A DNA stretch of 64,000 nucleotides from Runella sp. CRIBMP (GTDB lineage Bacteria; Bacteroidota; Bacteroidia; Cytophagales; Spirosomataceae): positions 1 through 64,000 of the forward strand of contig NZ_JAAAKZ010000016.1 in NCBI RefSeq assembly GCF_009905605.1, given 5' to 3'. The notes below the pieces were generated by a model. That model was not told where the DNA came from, searched no databases, and was given only the letters and a program-made list of their open reading frames with translations. Below, in pieces: positions 21,998 to 31,700 of the stretch. Every line of letters starts with the position of its first letter. Positions within the stretch are counted from its first letter, which is position 1. The position numbers were made by a program, and so were the translations under genes.

Positions 21998-24900
21998 CTA
22001 ATGCCACTCCGACGGCGCTTTCCCAAACCTTTCCTGAAATACTTTGGAGAAATACGGCAGGCTTTCAAAACCTACTCGGTACGCGATGTCTGATACCATT
22101 CCCGCCCGGCTTCGCAGCAATTCTGCCGCTTTTTCCAAGCGATAATTTCTCACAAACACCGTCACGGTTTGGCCAGTCAGGGCTTTTAGCTTACGCCTTA
22201 GCTGCACCGAGGTCATATTCATGGCCTCGGCAAAAGCCTCTACATCAAAACTACTGTCGGCGCTATTATGTTCTACGACTCCCAGTGCTTTTTCCAAAAA
22301 CAGTTCATCCATTGAAGGCACCACTTCGGCCATTGGGAGTGACTCGGCCACTAAGGCCGTTTGGCTGTATTTTTGTTGTAAAACCAACCGCTGTTGTAGT
22401 AAGTTTTGGACCCGTATTTGGAGTTCATCCGTACTAAATGGCTTCGCCAAATAATCATCCGCGCCAAGCGCCAATCCTTCCAAACGATCTTCGAGCGTTG
22501 CTTTGGCGGTCAGCATCACCACTGGAATGTGGTTGATGCGCAAATCTGTTTTCAGCGCTTTGCAAAAACCCAGGCCATCGAGGCGCGGCATCATCAAATC
22601 ACAAATCACAATATCGGGCACCAATTCAATGGCCTTTTTCAAGCCGTCTTCTCCATCCTGCGCTTCTTCTATCTGATAGCGGCCACCAAAAACACCGCGT
22701 ACGTATTGGCGTAAGTCCGGGTTATCTTCAACAATCAATAAAATGGGCAAATCGGCCGTAGCAGCGGCGAGAGGCAATATTTTGGATTCTTCAACCAAAG
22801 ACACAACGGGGCTTTTTTGACGTACTTGATTGGCCTCGGCATTGAGCACTCGGTCTCCCCAGTGGGCTTGGTCGCAGGGTAAGTTAACGACAAATACCGT
22901 CCCTTTTCCCAAAGTACTTTTTACCTCAATCGTCCCACAAAGCGCATTTACTAGCTCTTTCACCAACGCTAGCCCGATACCAGTGCCCTCGTAATCCCGT
23001 CGTTGGCTATCGTCAACCTGATAAAAACGGTCAAAGATGCGGGGCAGCCGTTGGGGGTCAATACCGATGCCACTGTCGGCCACGGTGATGGTAATCAATG
23101 CCCCCCCAAAAGCTTCAGCAGATGATACATAAGCAATTTCGACGGTTACGCGGCCGTTTTCTGGCGTAAATTTAAAGGCGTTGGAAAGCAGATTCGTGAC
23201 AATTTTTTCCAATTTATCCTCGTCAAAATAAGCCATTTGATATTCATGGCTCTGTGAGCGTTGAAACATAATCTTTCTGCTCTGGGCCAGCGACTCAAAC
23301 GAGGCAAACAAATACTGAAAAAAATGCGGCAAATCGCCGTATTGAATCTGCGGCTCCATCTTACCCGCTTCGAGTTTCGACAAATCAAGCAGTTGATTAA
23401 TCAGGGCTTGCAACCGGCCCAAATTTCGCTGCATGACCGGAATCATGGCTTCGGCGGGGTATTTTTTCTGAAAATCTGCCAACGGCCCCACCAAGAGCGT
23501 CAGCGGGGTTCGAAATTCGTGAGAGATATTGGCAAAAAAACGGGTTTTAAGCAAGTCCAACTCCGCCAAACGTTCGGCTTCCTTTTGTTCAAAAGACAGG
23601 CGTTGGGCGAGCTCCTCTTTCTTGGCGCGTTGACGAAAATACAAGAAATATCCCCCAATCAGCGCTACCAACAGTAGCAAGGAAATGACAAACACCCAGA
23701 AGCGCGAATTTTTGGCTTGCTGGTTGGCAAGCTCGGCCCGGAGCCTGCTTTTTTCAACGTCAAACTTAATGGAGGCTTCCGAAGTAGCCACTCTCAAGTT
23801 ATGACGCAAGCTAGCCATCAACTCTTCATAGTATAATTTTTCGTGACGAAAGGCACTCTTATAATCCCCCAAAAGCGTATCGGCCGCCATTCGATTTCGG
23901 TAGATAGACATCAGGATACTATGCCGGTCAACCGTGTCTTCATACATTTCAATGGTTTTGAGTGCTTTATTAAAATAGCTTAACACTTCTTCTGGGTTTT
24001 TCTTGAGCCCAGCCACCTGACACAAATTTCCGTACACCTTGGCAATGTCGTCTATTCCATGGGGTTTATAGCGCTGTCGATACAACAATTCTTTGTGAAA
24101 ATAAGGCTCCGCTTCAATAGGGTTGGCAAATTCATTGAGGATAATTTCCCCGATATTGCCACTGATGGTACCGACTTTAAGACTGTCTCTTTTCAGCCGA
24201 ATCTGCGCCATCGCCAATTTATTGTACTTAATAGCCTTGTCGTACTGCTTCAGTCTGGCAAAACAATTTGCGTAATCTTTGTAAAAAGCAATCCGGTACT
24301 TGTCGATAGGATCTTTATAAATATACGATTCAGCCTCTTTAAAATACCCCATGGCTGTTTTATAGTCACCCACTTCTACCTGATAATAAAGACCCAGATG
24401 AGCAAGTAATCGGTCGGCAAATTGGATGTTTTCGTACCCTATTTTTCGATAGGTCAAATCTGCGGAAAGAAGATGCGTAATTCCCTTAACCGTATTAGTA
24501 CGTTCGATGTATAAAATTGCCCCCAAAAAATGCTCAATATCCGCATTCAGGCGCTCCGTAAGCGCGTTTGGTTTTTGTGTGTTCAATCTTGCCTGAATAG
24601 CCTTGAGGTAAGGGTAAACGATTTTCAAGTTTCGTTCTATCCCCCTGAGATGGTACCGCGCTTTTAAATATTCTGAATAGACGGCGAGCAATTCATCTCT
24701 GGTTTTATCAGCGTAGGTTCTGACAGAGTTGATTTCTTTAAAAGCCGTAGTGCTGTCCATATCTTCCCACACCGACACGTAGTATAGCTCTAGGCTATCC
24801 AAACGGGGCTGTCCTTTAAGGGTTAAAAACCTGTCAACTTTTTTTTGGCCAAGCGCCGCCCTTGAAGATAACCCGATGGTGAGCACAAAAAAAACAAAAA

Positions 24901-25000
24901 ACCAAAGAAGGCGAGGATAATTAGCTACCAAAAACGCAATAACCCATTGACTGTCAGTGGCAGATTTATTCGTGTGTAGTGTGATAGAAAATAAACGCAT
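21998..25000 (-). CDS. Hybrid histidine kinase/response regulator with TPR-type sensor and AraC HTH
   Basis: 1000 aa. An N-terminal hydrophobic segment (about 31-50) leads into an alpha-helical periplasmic region with TPR-like repeats (about 195-390), one membrane segment (434-454), a coiled linker, HisKA with His494, HATPase (DSGIGI, GTGIGLAL), a receiver with Asp801 and Lys853, and an AraC-type HTH ending FGKAPSEWH. The receiver-HTH half is almost the same as in the downstream paralogue at both protein and DNA level, whereas the sensors are unrelated (TPR versus 7TMR-DISM). This points to duplication with sensor replacement, or gene conversion keeping the outputs alike. It is the first gene of a two-gene unit; a promoter candidate and a tandem 11-bp repeat lie upstream. 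Confidence 0.93.
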   Translation of the reverse strand: MRLFSITLHTNKSATDSQWVIAFLVANYPRLLWFFVFFVLTIGLSSRAALGQKKVDRFLTLKGQPRLDSLELYYVSVWEDMDSTTAFKEINSVRTYADKTRDELLAVYSEYLKARYHLRGIERNLKIVYPYLKAIQARLNTQKPNALTERLNADIEHFLGAILYIERTNTVKGITHLLSADLTYRKIGYENIQFADRLLAHLGLYYQVEVGDYKTAMGYFKEAESYIYKDPIDKYRIAFYKDYANCFARLKQYDKAIKYNKLAMAQIRLKRDSLKVGTISGNIGEIILNEFANPIEAEPYFHKELLYRQRYKPHGIDDIAKVYGNLCQVAGLKKNPEEVLSYFNKALKTIEMYEDTVDRHSILMSIYRNRMAADTLLGDYKSAFRHEKLYYEELMASLRHNLRVATSEASIKFDVEKSRLRAELANQQAKNSRFWVFVISLLLLVALIGGYFLYFRQRAKKEELAQRLSFEQKEAERLAELDLLKTRFFANISHEFRTPLTLLVGPLADFQKKYPAEAMIPVMQRNLGRLQALINQLLDLSKLEAGKMEPQIQYGDLPHFFQYLFASFESLAQSRKIMFQRSQSHEYQMAYFDEDKLEKIVTNLLSNAFKFTPENGRVTVEIAYVSSAEAFGGALITITVADSGIGIDPQRLPRIFDRFYQVDDSQRRDYEGTGIGLALVKELVNALCGTIEVKSTLGKGTVFVVNLPCDQAHWGDRVLNAEANQVRQKSPVVSLVEESKILPLAAATADLPILLIVEDNPDLRQYVRGVFGGRYQIEEAQDGEDGLKKAIELVPDIVICDLMMPRLDGLGFCKALKTDLRINHIPVVMLTAKATLEDRLEGLALGADDYLAKPFSTDELQIRVQNLLQQRLVLQQKYSQTALVAESLPMAEVVPSMDELFLEKALGVVEHNSADSSFDVEAFAEAMNMTSVQLRRKLKALTGQTVTVFVRNYRLEKAAELLRSRAGMVSDIAYRVGFESLPYFSKVFQERFGKAPSEWH

Positions 25001-25189
25001 AATGATCTAATCTTAACTATTTTGGGGTCGTTGCTCCGTCAAAATACCTCATAAAATATACCAACACTACGATAACCAACATCTATCTAAAAACACTTTT
25101 TAGGGATACAAAAAAACTTTTAAAATTTACCTGAAAGCTAATCTTGATGATTCATCAGAGTAAAAAAATGGCCTTTTTTAAGACATAAC

Positions 25190-25211
25190 GACGCATAATT
25201 GACGCATAATT
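25190..25211. repeat. Tandem 11-bp repeat, possible operator
   Basis: GACGCATAATT occurs twice without a gap (25190-25200, 25201-25211); a partial third copy (GACATAAC) precedes it. An 11-bp period is about one helical turn, as in tandem regulator sites. It lies between the promoter candidate and the start of the 1000-aa kinase. Confidence 0.5.
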
Positions 25212-25233
25212 AAGGTAGCGCCAACGAATTGGC

Positions 25234-25264
25234 CAAAAATAGCCTATAAAGCCATAATACACAA
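25234..25264 (-). promoter_or_regulatory. Bacteroidota-type promoter candidate for the kinase pair
   Basis: Read on the minus strand: TTG (25264-25262), 20 bases, then TATTTTTG (25241-25234), matching TTG/TAnnTTTG. It would give a leader of roughly 220 bases before ATG 25000. Confidence 0.4.
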
Positions 25265-25368
25265 TAAACATACCCCAATTAGAATATCACTCTAAAACAC
25301 CTAAAATTGCCTACTAACCCTCGAACTATCTTACAACGCACGCGAGAAAGGAGCTACTTAAAAGATTT

Positions 25369-28140
25369 TTAACGCCCTTGCCACTCCGACGGCGGCTTGC
25401 CGTATTTATCCTGAAACGATTTGGAGAAATAAGGTAAACTCTCAAAACCCACCTGATAGGCAATCTCCGACACAGTATGGGTACGCTGGAGCAGCAGTTG
25501 CGCCGCCCGTTGCAGGCGTATTGTGCGGATAAATTCAGTCGTAGAGGTATCGGTCAGCGCCTTCAATTTACGGTGCAAATTGGTCCTGCTCATGCCTATT
25601 TCCTTGCAAAATTCTTCGACATCAAAGCTACTATCACCCAAATGCGCCTCTACAATTTCGCGGGCTTTCTTAATGAATTGATTGTCCAGACTTTCGGGTA
25701 TCCCAGCGGTTTGACTCGGAGCGAGCGGCCCCATGAGGCTGAATTTCTGCCGAAGAATAGCCCGCTGTTGAATTAAATTCCTGACCCGGACCAACAGTTC
25801 TTCTTTGTTAAACGGTTTTTGCAAGTAGTCATCCGCCCCTAGTTCGAAGCCTTCCAAGCGGTCAGACAAGGTGGCCTTGGCCGTCAGCAACACCACCGGG
25901 ATATGGCTGGTGCGTTGGTCAGATTTTAGTCGTTGACATAAACCAAAGCCATCGAGCAGCGGCATCATCAGGTCGGTAACTACCACATCAGGTACCAGCT
26001 CAAAAGCCAAGTCCAAGCCATTTTGACCGTTTATGGCTTGTACAATTTGATAATGTGGCTCAAATAAACCGTACAGGTATTGCCTTAAATCGGGATTATC
26101 TTCAACAATTAGCAACATCGGCTTGGTAGCATCCATAGCCAAACCAACTACCGGTGTGCGATCAGACGGCCACCGCTCCATGGAGGTGGTTGGGTAGGCA
26201 GGGGTGGTTGGAATCGTAAACTCCTTGTCTAGGCCATTTTTAGGTTTTGGCAACGGTAACTCCACCCGAAAGACCGTGCTTTGGTTCACTTCACTTTTGA
26301 CCGTGATTTTTCCTTTGAACAAGTCCACTAGTTCTTTAACCAAAGCTAATCCGATGCCCGTTCCCTCGTAGTTGCGTTGGGCGGTATCGTCAACTTGATA
26401 AAAACGGTCAAATATTCGAGGCAGTCGCTCGGCATCAATCCCAATACCGTTATCCTCCACTTCCAACAAAAGCCAATCTTCGGCGTCAATGGTCTGATAA
26501 AACACCCGTATCTCAATCCGACCGTTGACAGGGGTAAATTTAAAGGCGTTTGAAAGGAGATTAGTGATGATTTTTTCGAGTTTGTCGGCATCAAAATACG
26601 TCTCAAAAGAACGACGGCTTTGGCTCACATTGAAATGAATATTTTGGTGCTGGGCCAAGGACTCAAAAGAGGAAAAAATGTACCCAAAAAACGCCGCAAT
26701 ATCGCCGTACTGCGTTTCAACCTTAAACTCTCCCGCCTCTAATTTAGACAAATCAAGCAATTGATTGATAAGTGATTGCAGGCGTTTTACGTTGCGTTGC
26801 ATCATCGGTATCATCCCTTCTTTCGGGTACTTTTGCCGGATTTCTTCCAATGGCCCAGTCAAAAGGCTGAGCGGCGTACGAAACTCGTGAGAAATATTGG
26901 TAAAAAACCGCGTTTTCAAACGATCTAATTCCTGTACCCTTAACGTTTGTTCTTTGATAAAAGCCAATTCTTGGACCGACAGCGCCCGGTTGCGCTCATA
27001 ATCAATGATAATTTTTCCCAAAAAATACCCGAATACCAAAAATTCAAGAATAAAAAACAGCAATGCTACGGGCGATATCCACGGGAAGCTCACCCATCCA
27101 ACCAAGCGCATTTGAACAAAAATATAGCTACCGATGCCGAGCAAATACGCCACCGAGTAATTCCAATTGATGGGGTATTTTTTGATAATGGCAAAAACGT
27201 ACATGGCCAAAATAAACACTTGTGTGGCAATCATTAAGTAGGTGCTTGCCAAAATCCACTGCCAACGATACCCAAATAAGATAATGACCGCCAAAAGAAT
27301 ATTCACGACCATAATGAATTTTAGGACGCTTTCGACCCATTTAGGAAATCGTTTGCCCGGAAATATGACCCTAAACGCAACAATCAACCCCAGCGGCAGG
27401 ATATGCGACGACAGAAAACTAACCATTAGCGCGGTCGAAGGGTTCGTGAAAAAATTGCTCAAAATACCGTGCAGCCCCCAAAATGCAATCGAACGAACCA
27501 CCAAAAGCACCGAATACTGCCGAAAATCCTTGTCTTTGACGGCAAACAACGCCAATAAAAACACGTAGAATAAACGAACCGCGATGGCCCCCGACATGAA
27601 GCCGTAGACATTGGTTTGAATCAAATCGTGGCGACTGTAGGCCTGTGTGGAGTAGAGATTGACGGAGGCAAAATGCGCCCGCTGCCCTTTTACGCGGATG
27701 TAAATGGTTTTAGTTTCGTGGAAGCCCAAATCAAACTCTACAAAAGGTCGGTTTTCGGCCATTAAAATCCGATTTTCGGTATTGACCATCCCCATTTTTT
27801 TAATCTGATAGGGACCGTTGGGAGAGGAAATATAAAAATCTACGGATTCGCCCATGGGGTTGTTCCACTCCAACACCCATTGCTTACGTACTGGGTTGCG
27901 ATTGGTCAATACTATTTTAAGCCACGAAGCCGCATCATTGAAAGGAAACAGAAGCCCGTATTTACGCGTTATTTCAAATTTTTGCTTTTGGATTTGCCCA
28001 AATGGAAGCTGTCCGGAACTATCTCTGTACAAACCCGCCGCAGGAGTAATCGGGTAGGTGTCGGTATTGGGAACAAGATCAAGCGTCTGAGCGCTTCCCC
28101 ATAACGGTAGCAAAAAAACAAGAAAGGCGAGGTTTTTCAT
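25369..28140 (-). CDS. Hybrid histidine kinase/response regulator with 7TMR-DISM sensor (third copy)
   Basis: 923 aa with a clear signal peptide (residues 1-18, ending GSAQ). It has a periplasmic 7TMR-DISM-extracellular-type domain (about 25-165), seven membrane segments (about 180-380), HisKA with His418 (ISHEFRTPLSL), HATPase (DNGIGI, GTGIGLAL), a receiver with Asp723 and Lys775, and an AraC-type HTH (about 820-923, ending KPPSEWQGR). It has the same layout as the 19164-21977 protein, but the output domain is clearly more diverged, so it is the older copy. It is separated from the kinase pair by 368 bp and has its own promoter candidate 60 bp upstream. The signal and targets are unknown. 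Confidence 0.93.
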   Translation of the reverse strand: MKNLAFLVFLLPLWGSAQTLDLVPNTDTYPITPAAGLYRDSSGQLPFGQIQKQKFEITRKYGLLFPFNDAASWLKIVLTNRNPVRKQWVLEWNNPMGESVDFYISSPNGPYQIKKMGMVNTENRILMAENRPFVEFDLGFHETKTIYIRVKGQRAHFASVNLYSTQAYSRHDLIQTNVYGFMSGAIAVRLFYVFLLALFAVKDKDFRQYSVLLVVRSIAFWGLHGILSNFFTNPSTALMVSFLSSHILPLGLIVAFRVIFPGKRFPKWVESVLKFIMVVNILLAVIILFGYRWQWILASTYLMIATQVFILAMYVFAIIKKYPINWNYSVAYLLGIGSYIFVQMRLVGWVSFPWISPVALLFFILEFLVFGYFLGKIIIDYERNRALSVQELAFIKEQTLRVQELDRLKTRFFTNISHEFRTPLSLLTGPLEEIRQKYPKEGMIPMMQRNVKRLQSLINQLLDLSKLEAGEFKVETQYGDIAAFFGYIFSSFESLAQHQNIHFNVSQSRRSFETYFDADKLEKIITNLLSNAFKFTPVNGRIEIRVFYQTIDAEDWLLLEVEDNGIGIDAERLPRIFDRFYQVDDTAQRNYEGTGIGLALVKELVDLFKGKITVKSEVNQSTVFRVELPLPKPKNGLDKEFTIPTTPAYPTTSMERWPSDRTPVVGLAMDATKPMLLIVEDNPDLRQYLYGLFEPHYQIVQAINGQNGLDLAFELVPDVVVTDLMMPLLDGFGLCQRLKSDQRTSHIPVVLLTAKATLSDRLEGFELGADDYLQKPFNKEELLVRVRNLIQQRAILRQKFSLMGPLAPSQTAGIPESLDNQFIKKAREIVEAHLGDSSFDVEEFCKEIGMSRTNLHRKLKALTDTSTTEFIRTIRLQRAAQLLLQRTHTVSEIAYQVGFESLPYFSKSFQDKYGKPPSEWQGR

Positions 28141-28200
28141 ATACTTGTACTTGCCTCAAGCTTGCGCGTATTTTATTGTTTCACAAGTTGAGTTTAACGT

Positions 28201-28208
28201 CAAATATA
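28201..28208 (-). promoter_or_regulatory. Candidate -7 box for the third hybrid kinase
   Basis: TATATTTG on the minus strand matches TAnnTTTG, 60 bp before ATG 28140. A matching -33 TTG at the expected distance is absent. Confidence 0.4.
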
Positions 28209-28354
28209 TGATTATTACTACTAAAACCACAGATAGGTCTACTGCATCGCGGGTTTATTATTTTTAATTATGTTTGCCGATGACCTCCAATGTCATTCTT
28301 CTATATCTTTTAATTAGGCACTTTTAGCAACCCTTCAACCAGAATAAAACTAAA

Positions 28355-28729
28355 TCATTTCGTACGGTTCTCGTTTGCTATTTTCTTTAACGAACTTCGC
28401 TTCCGACGTGCCACTCCGATGATTTTGCCATTGGGCAACATCAACTCGCCACTCCGTACTAATCGACACTTACCCAAATAGTGTCCGTTCAAGAGGTTCG
28501 ACTTATGAATCCTGATAAAACCCCGAGCTTCTAACAGCGAAGCATAACTACTCAACGACAGCGTGGTGAGAACCTGCTCTCCCGTGATTAAATGAAAAAT
28601 GGTATAATTGCTCTGCGCACTCAAGTACACAATTTGCTTCAAGTCGATTGCTCGCTCTCCTCTCTTGGTTTGAAAGCGTGGCAAATGCACCACGCTTTCT
28701 CCTACCGCTAATCCTACCGTAGCCGTCAT
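28355..28729 (-). CDS. Standalone LytTR-type DNA-binding regulator (copy 2)
   Basis: 124 aa, with a LytTR domain filling most of it (LPRFQTKRGERAI, IVYLSAQSNYTIF, LSLSSYASLLEARGFIRIHKSNLLN, basic ARRKRSSLKK). No receiver or membrane part is present. It is highly similar to the LytTR protein at 12459-12905, and like that one it sits directly beside a giant exported repeat protein (11 bp after its stop). Likely a transcription regulator of the surface-protein operon. The four direct repeats at 37250-37331, at the head of the gene series, have LytTR-operator geometry and may be its target. The ATG at 28729 follows an A-rich leader. Confidence 0.9.
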   Translation of the reverse strand: MTATVGLAVGESVVHLPRFQTKRGERAIDLKQIVYLSAQSNYTIFHLITGEQVLTTLSLSSYASLLEARGFIRIHKSNLLNGHYLGKCRLVRSGELMLPNGKIIGVARRKRSSLKKIANENRTK

Positions 28730-28740
28730 TTTTCTACGAA

Positions 28741-31700
28741 TTATTTCTGTGAATTATTCTCACTAGCTGTAGGAACAACCGTATCGCAACCGCCAATTAC
28801 GGCCTCAAATACGCTTCCTGCAACGCCAAAACCAGGCAACAGCACTACTGACTGCCTCCCTCTATACTCCACTGTAGCGCCCGATACCTGATTCGTTGCC
28901 GTGATTCGGCCACCTGTTTTCAGCACCGTGCCACCCGTTATTGGCTCATTCACATTCAATACCGCAGGACCGCCACCGCCAGTACTTTGGCTTTCATAAC
29001 ACCCCAAATCAACAATTGACAAGCCAGTAGCAAAGGGACGCACGTTGCCGTCCAAATCCAGATTCAACGTACTCGCCGCGTTGTCGCCCGCGTTGATTGC
29101 TGGCGAGCATACCTGCAAACGATAATCCCCCAAATTGACCGTGGGTGACAATCCCAGCGGGGTGGCCTTCACAAACAACGGATCTCGATTCATATTGCCA
29201 GTGCCCGCAAATCCGCCTTGCACAATGCTATATCGGATACTGATGTCCGACGTCGTTTGAGAACCACTATTATCCCATAAGATACTGTTTTGTAAAGTCG
29301 CAGATGAATTGGTGTTGAAAATACCGCCAGGTGTACTATTAGCACTTTGATTGGATGCAATCGTACAATGCGTCAGTATGGGTGCGCTGTAGTTGAGGTA
29401 CAGACCACCCCCTACTCCCTTGTTGGACACAATCAGAAGGTTTTCCAAATGCGGCTGTCTTGCTCTTTCCATGTAGATGCCCCCCCCGAATGTAGCTTCG
29501 TTGCCTACGATAATGCTGTTCGTAATACTTACCTCACTGCTATCTCTGAGCAAAATACCGCCACCGCCAATTGCTCGATTGTTGGTAATCACACAATTTG
29601 TAATCAAACCTCGGCTCCGATTAAGCACCAGTACTCCGCCCCCCGAGGAAAGTAAGGTCGGGTTGGATAAGTCTGCCCCTTGCGTGGGCACAAAATAATC
29701 GGCGTAGCCTTTCTCAACCACAAAACCATCCAAACGGGTCTGCTCATTGGTATTGCTCAATACCACCACGTGGTTGACATTGTCGCTCAAGACCGACGTG
29801 CCGATTTCTCCGCTCAAAATCGTCTTTTGCGTGCGCCAATTCCTTTGATTCAACTCACTTTCACTGCCCGCAAAACCGCCGTATACCCGTACCCCCGAAG
29901 GAATCTCAAACACATCTTTGCGCAACGTGCCCGGCTTATAGGTTCCTGCGGCCACCCACACCTGAATATCTTCCCCTGTCAATGCCGCTGCCGCACTCAA
30001 ACCCGCCTGTAAACTTGCAAAAGCGTTGCTCCAACTGCTGCCATCCTGACCCAGAGACGTGTTTGAACTATTGACGTAAATAATTTGGCCCACATTAAGG
30101 GCCACGATAGACACCCATGCCGTATCGGTTACGGCCGGGCAACTGCCACCCGCCGCCGCTATCGTATAGGTAATAACGTAACTTTGAGGCGTGGAAGCCG
30201 CCAGATTTATTTCTCCCGTAGTAGGATTGAGCGATAGCCCAGAAGGGGTTGCACTGAAGGCTCCGCCCAGGGCTCCCGTGAGCGTAACGGTAGCCGTGCC
30301 AGAATTGGCAAAAGGAGAACCGACATACGCAATGGTGGCAGAACCCACGACTGCGCCGCTGTTAGTGCCCGTCACGGTGAATGCGTCGGTATCTTCATTG
30401 ACGATGGTGCCTGAGTTAGTACTTATATTGCTGACTGCCATAAGGTTATCAGAACGCTTGGTAATGACACCCGCGTTACTGAACGTCCCTGCGGCATTGA
30501 GAATGACGGGCGTAGACTCGATGTAGGCGCAGGATTGGTTGGTCACCGTTCCTCCCTGATTGGTGATACCCGAGCCTTCGGCGCTTTGGAGAACTATCCG
30601 GCTATCGGTGGTATTGGTCAGCGTACCCGTATTATAGATTCCGTGCATTTTAATTTTACCCACGCCGCCAATGCGCATGAGCTTGTTGTTTTGGAACGTA
30701 CCCGCATTGTTGATACCCGACAGCGCAACGGTGTCAGTTTGGGCAATCATCATTTCCCCGTTGTTGACAAAACTGCCTGCGGTGTTGTTGATACCGTTGC
30801 CAAACACAAAATCAATGTTGATTTGGCCAGTAGCGGTATTGGTGAAGCTACTGCCGCTACCTTTCTGCAAGACCGCATCCCGAAACACGGAGTCGATTTC
30901 CATAACGCCCGCGTTTTCGATGGTGCCGCCGTTGTTGTGAATGCTTTTGTCACTGTTGCCCGTTTCAAAACGCCCTTTATTGACAAACGTGCCCGAGTTA
31001 TCAATACCATAGCCCCCGAAGCGGGTAAAGTGTAGACTACCTTCGTTGGTGAGGTTACCGGTATTGGTAATAGGCGTACCCATATCCACCCCACTGATAG
31101 AGGACTGACTGCCAATGATTATCTTCCCCGCATTATCTATTATCGTTGTATTTCTAATCGTAAAATCAGCCTCTGAATGTACATAACCCATACTTGTGTT
31201 GGTGAGAGGAATACCGTGCCCACCACTGGGGGTAGAGGTAATGCTCGCCTGTGGGCCCAAAATCAACGTATCACTGTTTATAAATAATTTATTCGTTGAC
31301 CCCATAACCATGGGTATGTTGATGTGGGCATAGTTTTCGTTTTCAAAAAAACGTTCATTGCCTCCCACATTAATGCTGCCATTCAAGTGGGTATATCTGC
31401 CTTGATTCTTGATAAAAGGACTGCCGGCTCCATTAAAAGATATGGTACAGTTATTCACAAATACACCCGTAGAGGTATTCAATATGTGACTTCCTCCTAA
31501 TGCAGCTCCCCCTATAATACATCCAGTACTGCTCAAAAAAGTACCCGCATTGACTAAACCTGCTTTATCAGTACCTGACAGCGATAGCAAAGTACTGCCT
31601 TGAGTAAATTCCCCTAAATTATAGAAGAGAATTTGATTTGATCCCACAATCTCCCAACTGCCCTGATTAAGAATTTCGCCCGTTGAGGTGTTGTACAGAC

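Larger units (their letters stand above)
25001..25368. other. Upstream control region of the kinase pair
   Basis: AT-rich 368-bp gap with no gene seen. It holds a promoter candidate and a perfect tandem 11-bp repeat (listed separately). Confidence 0.6.
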
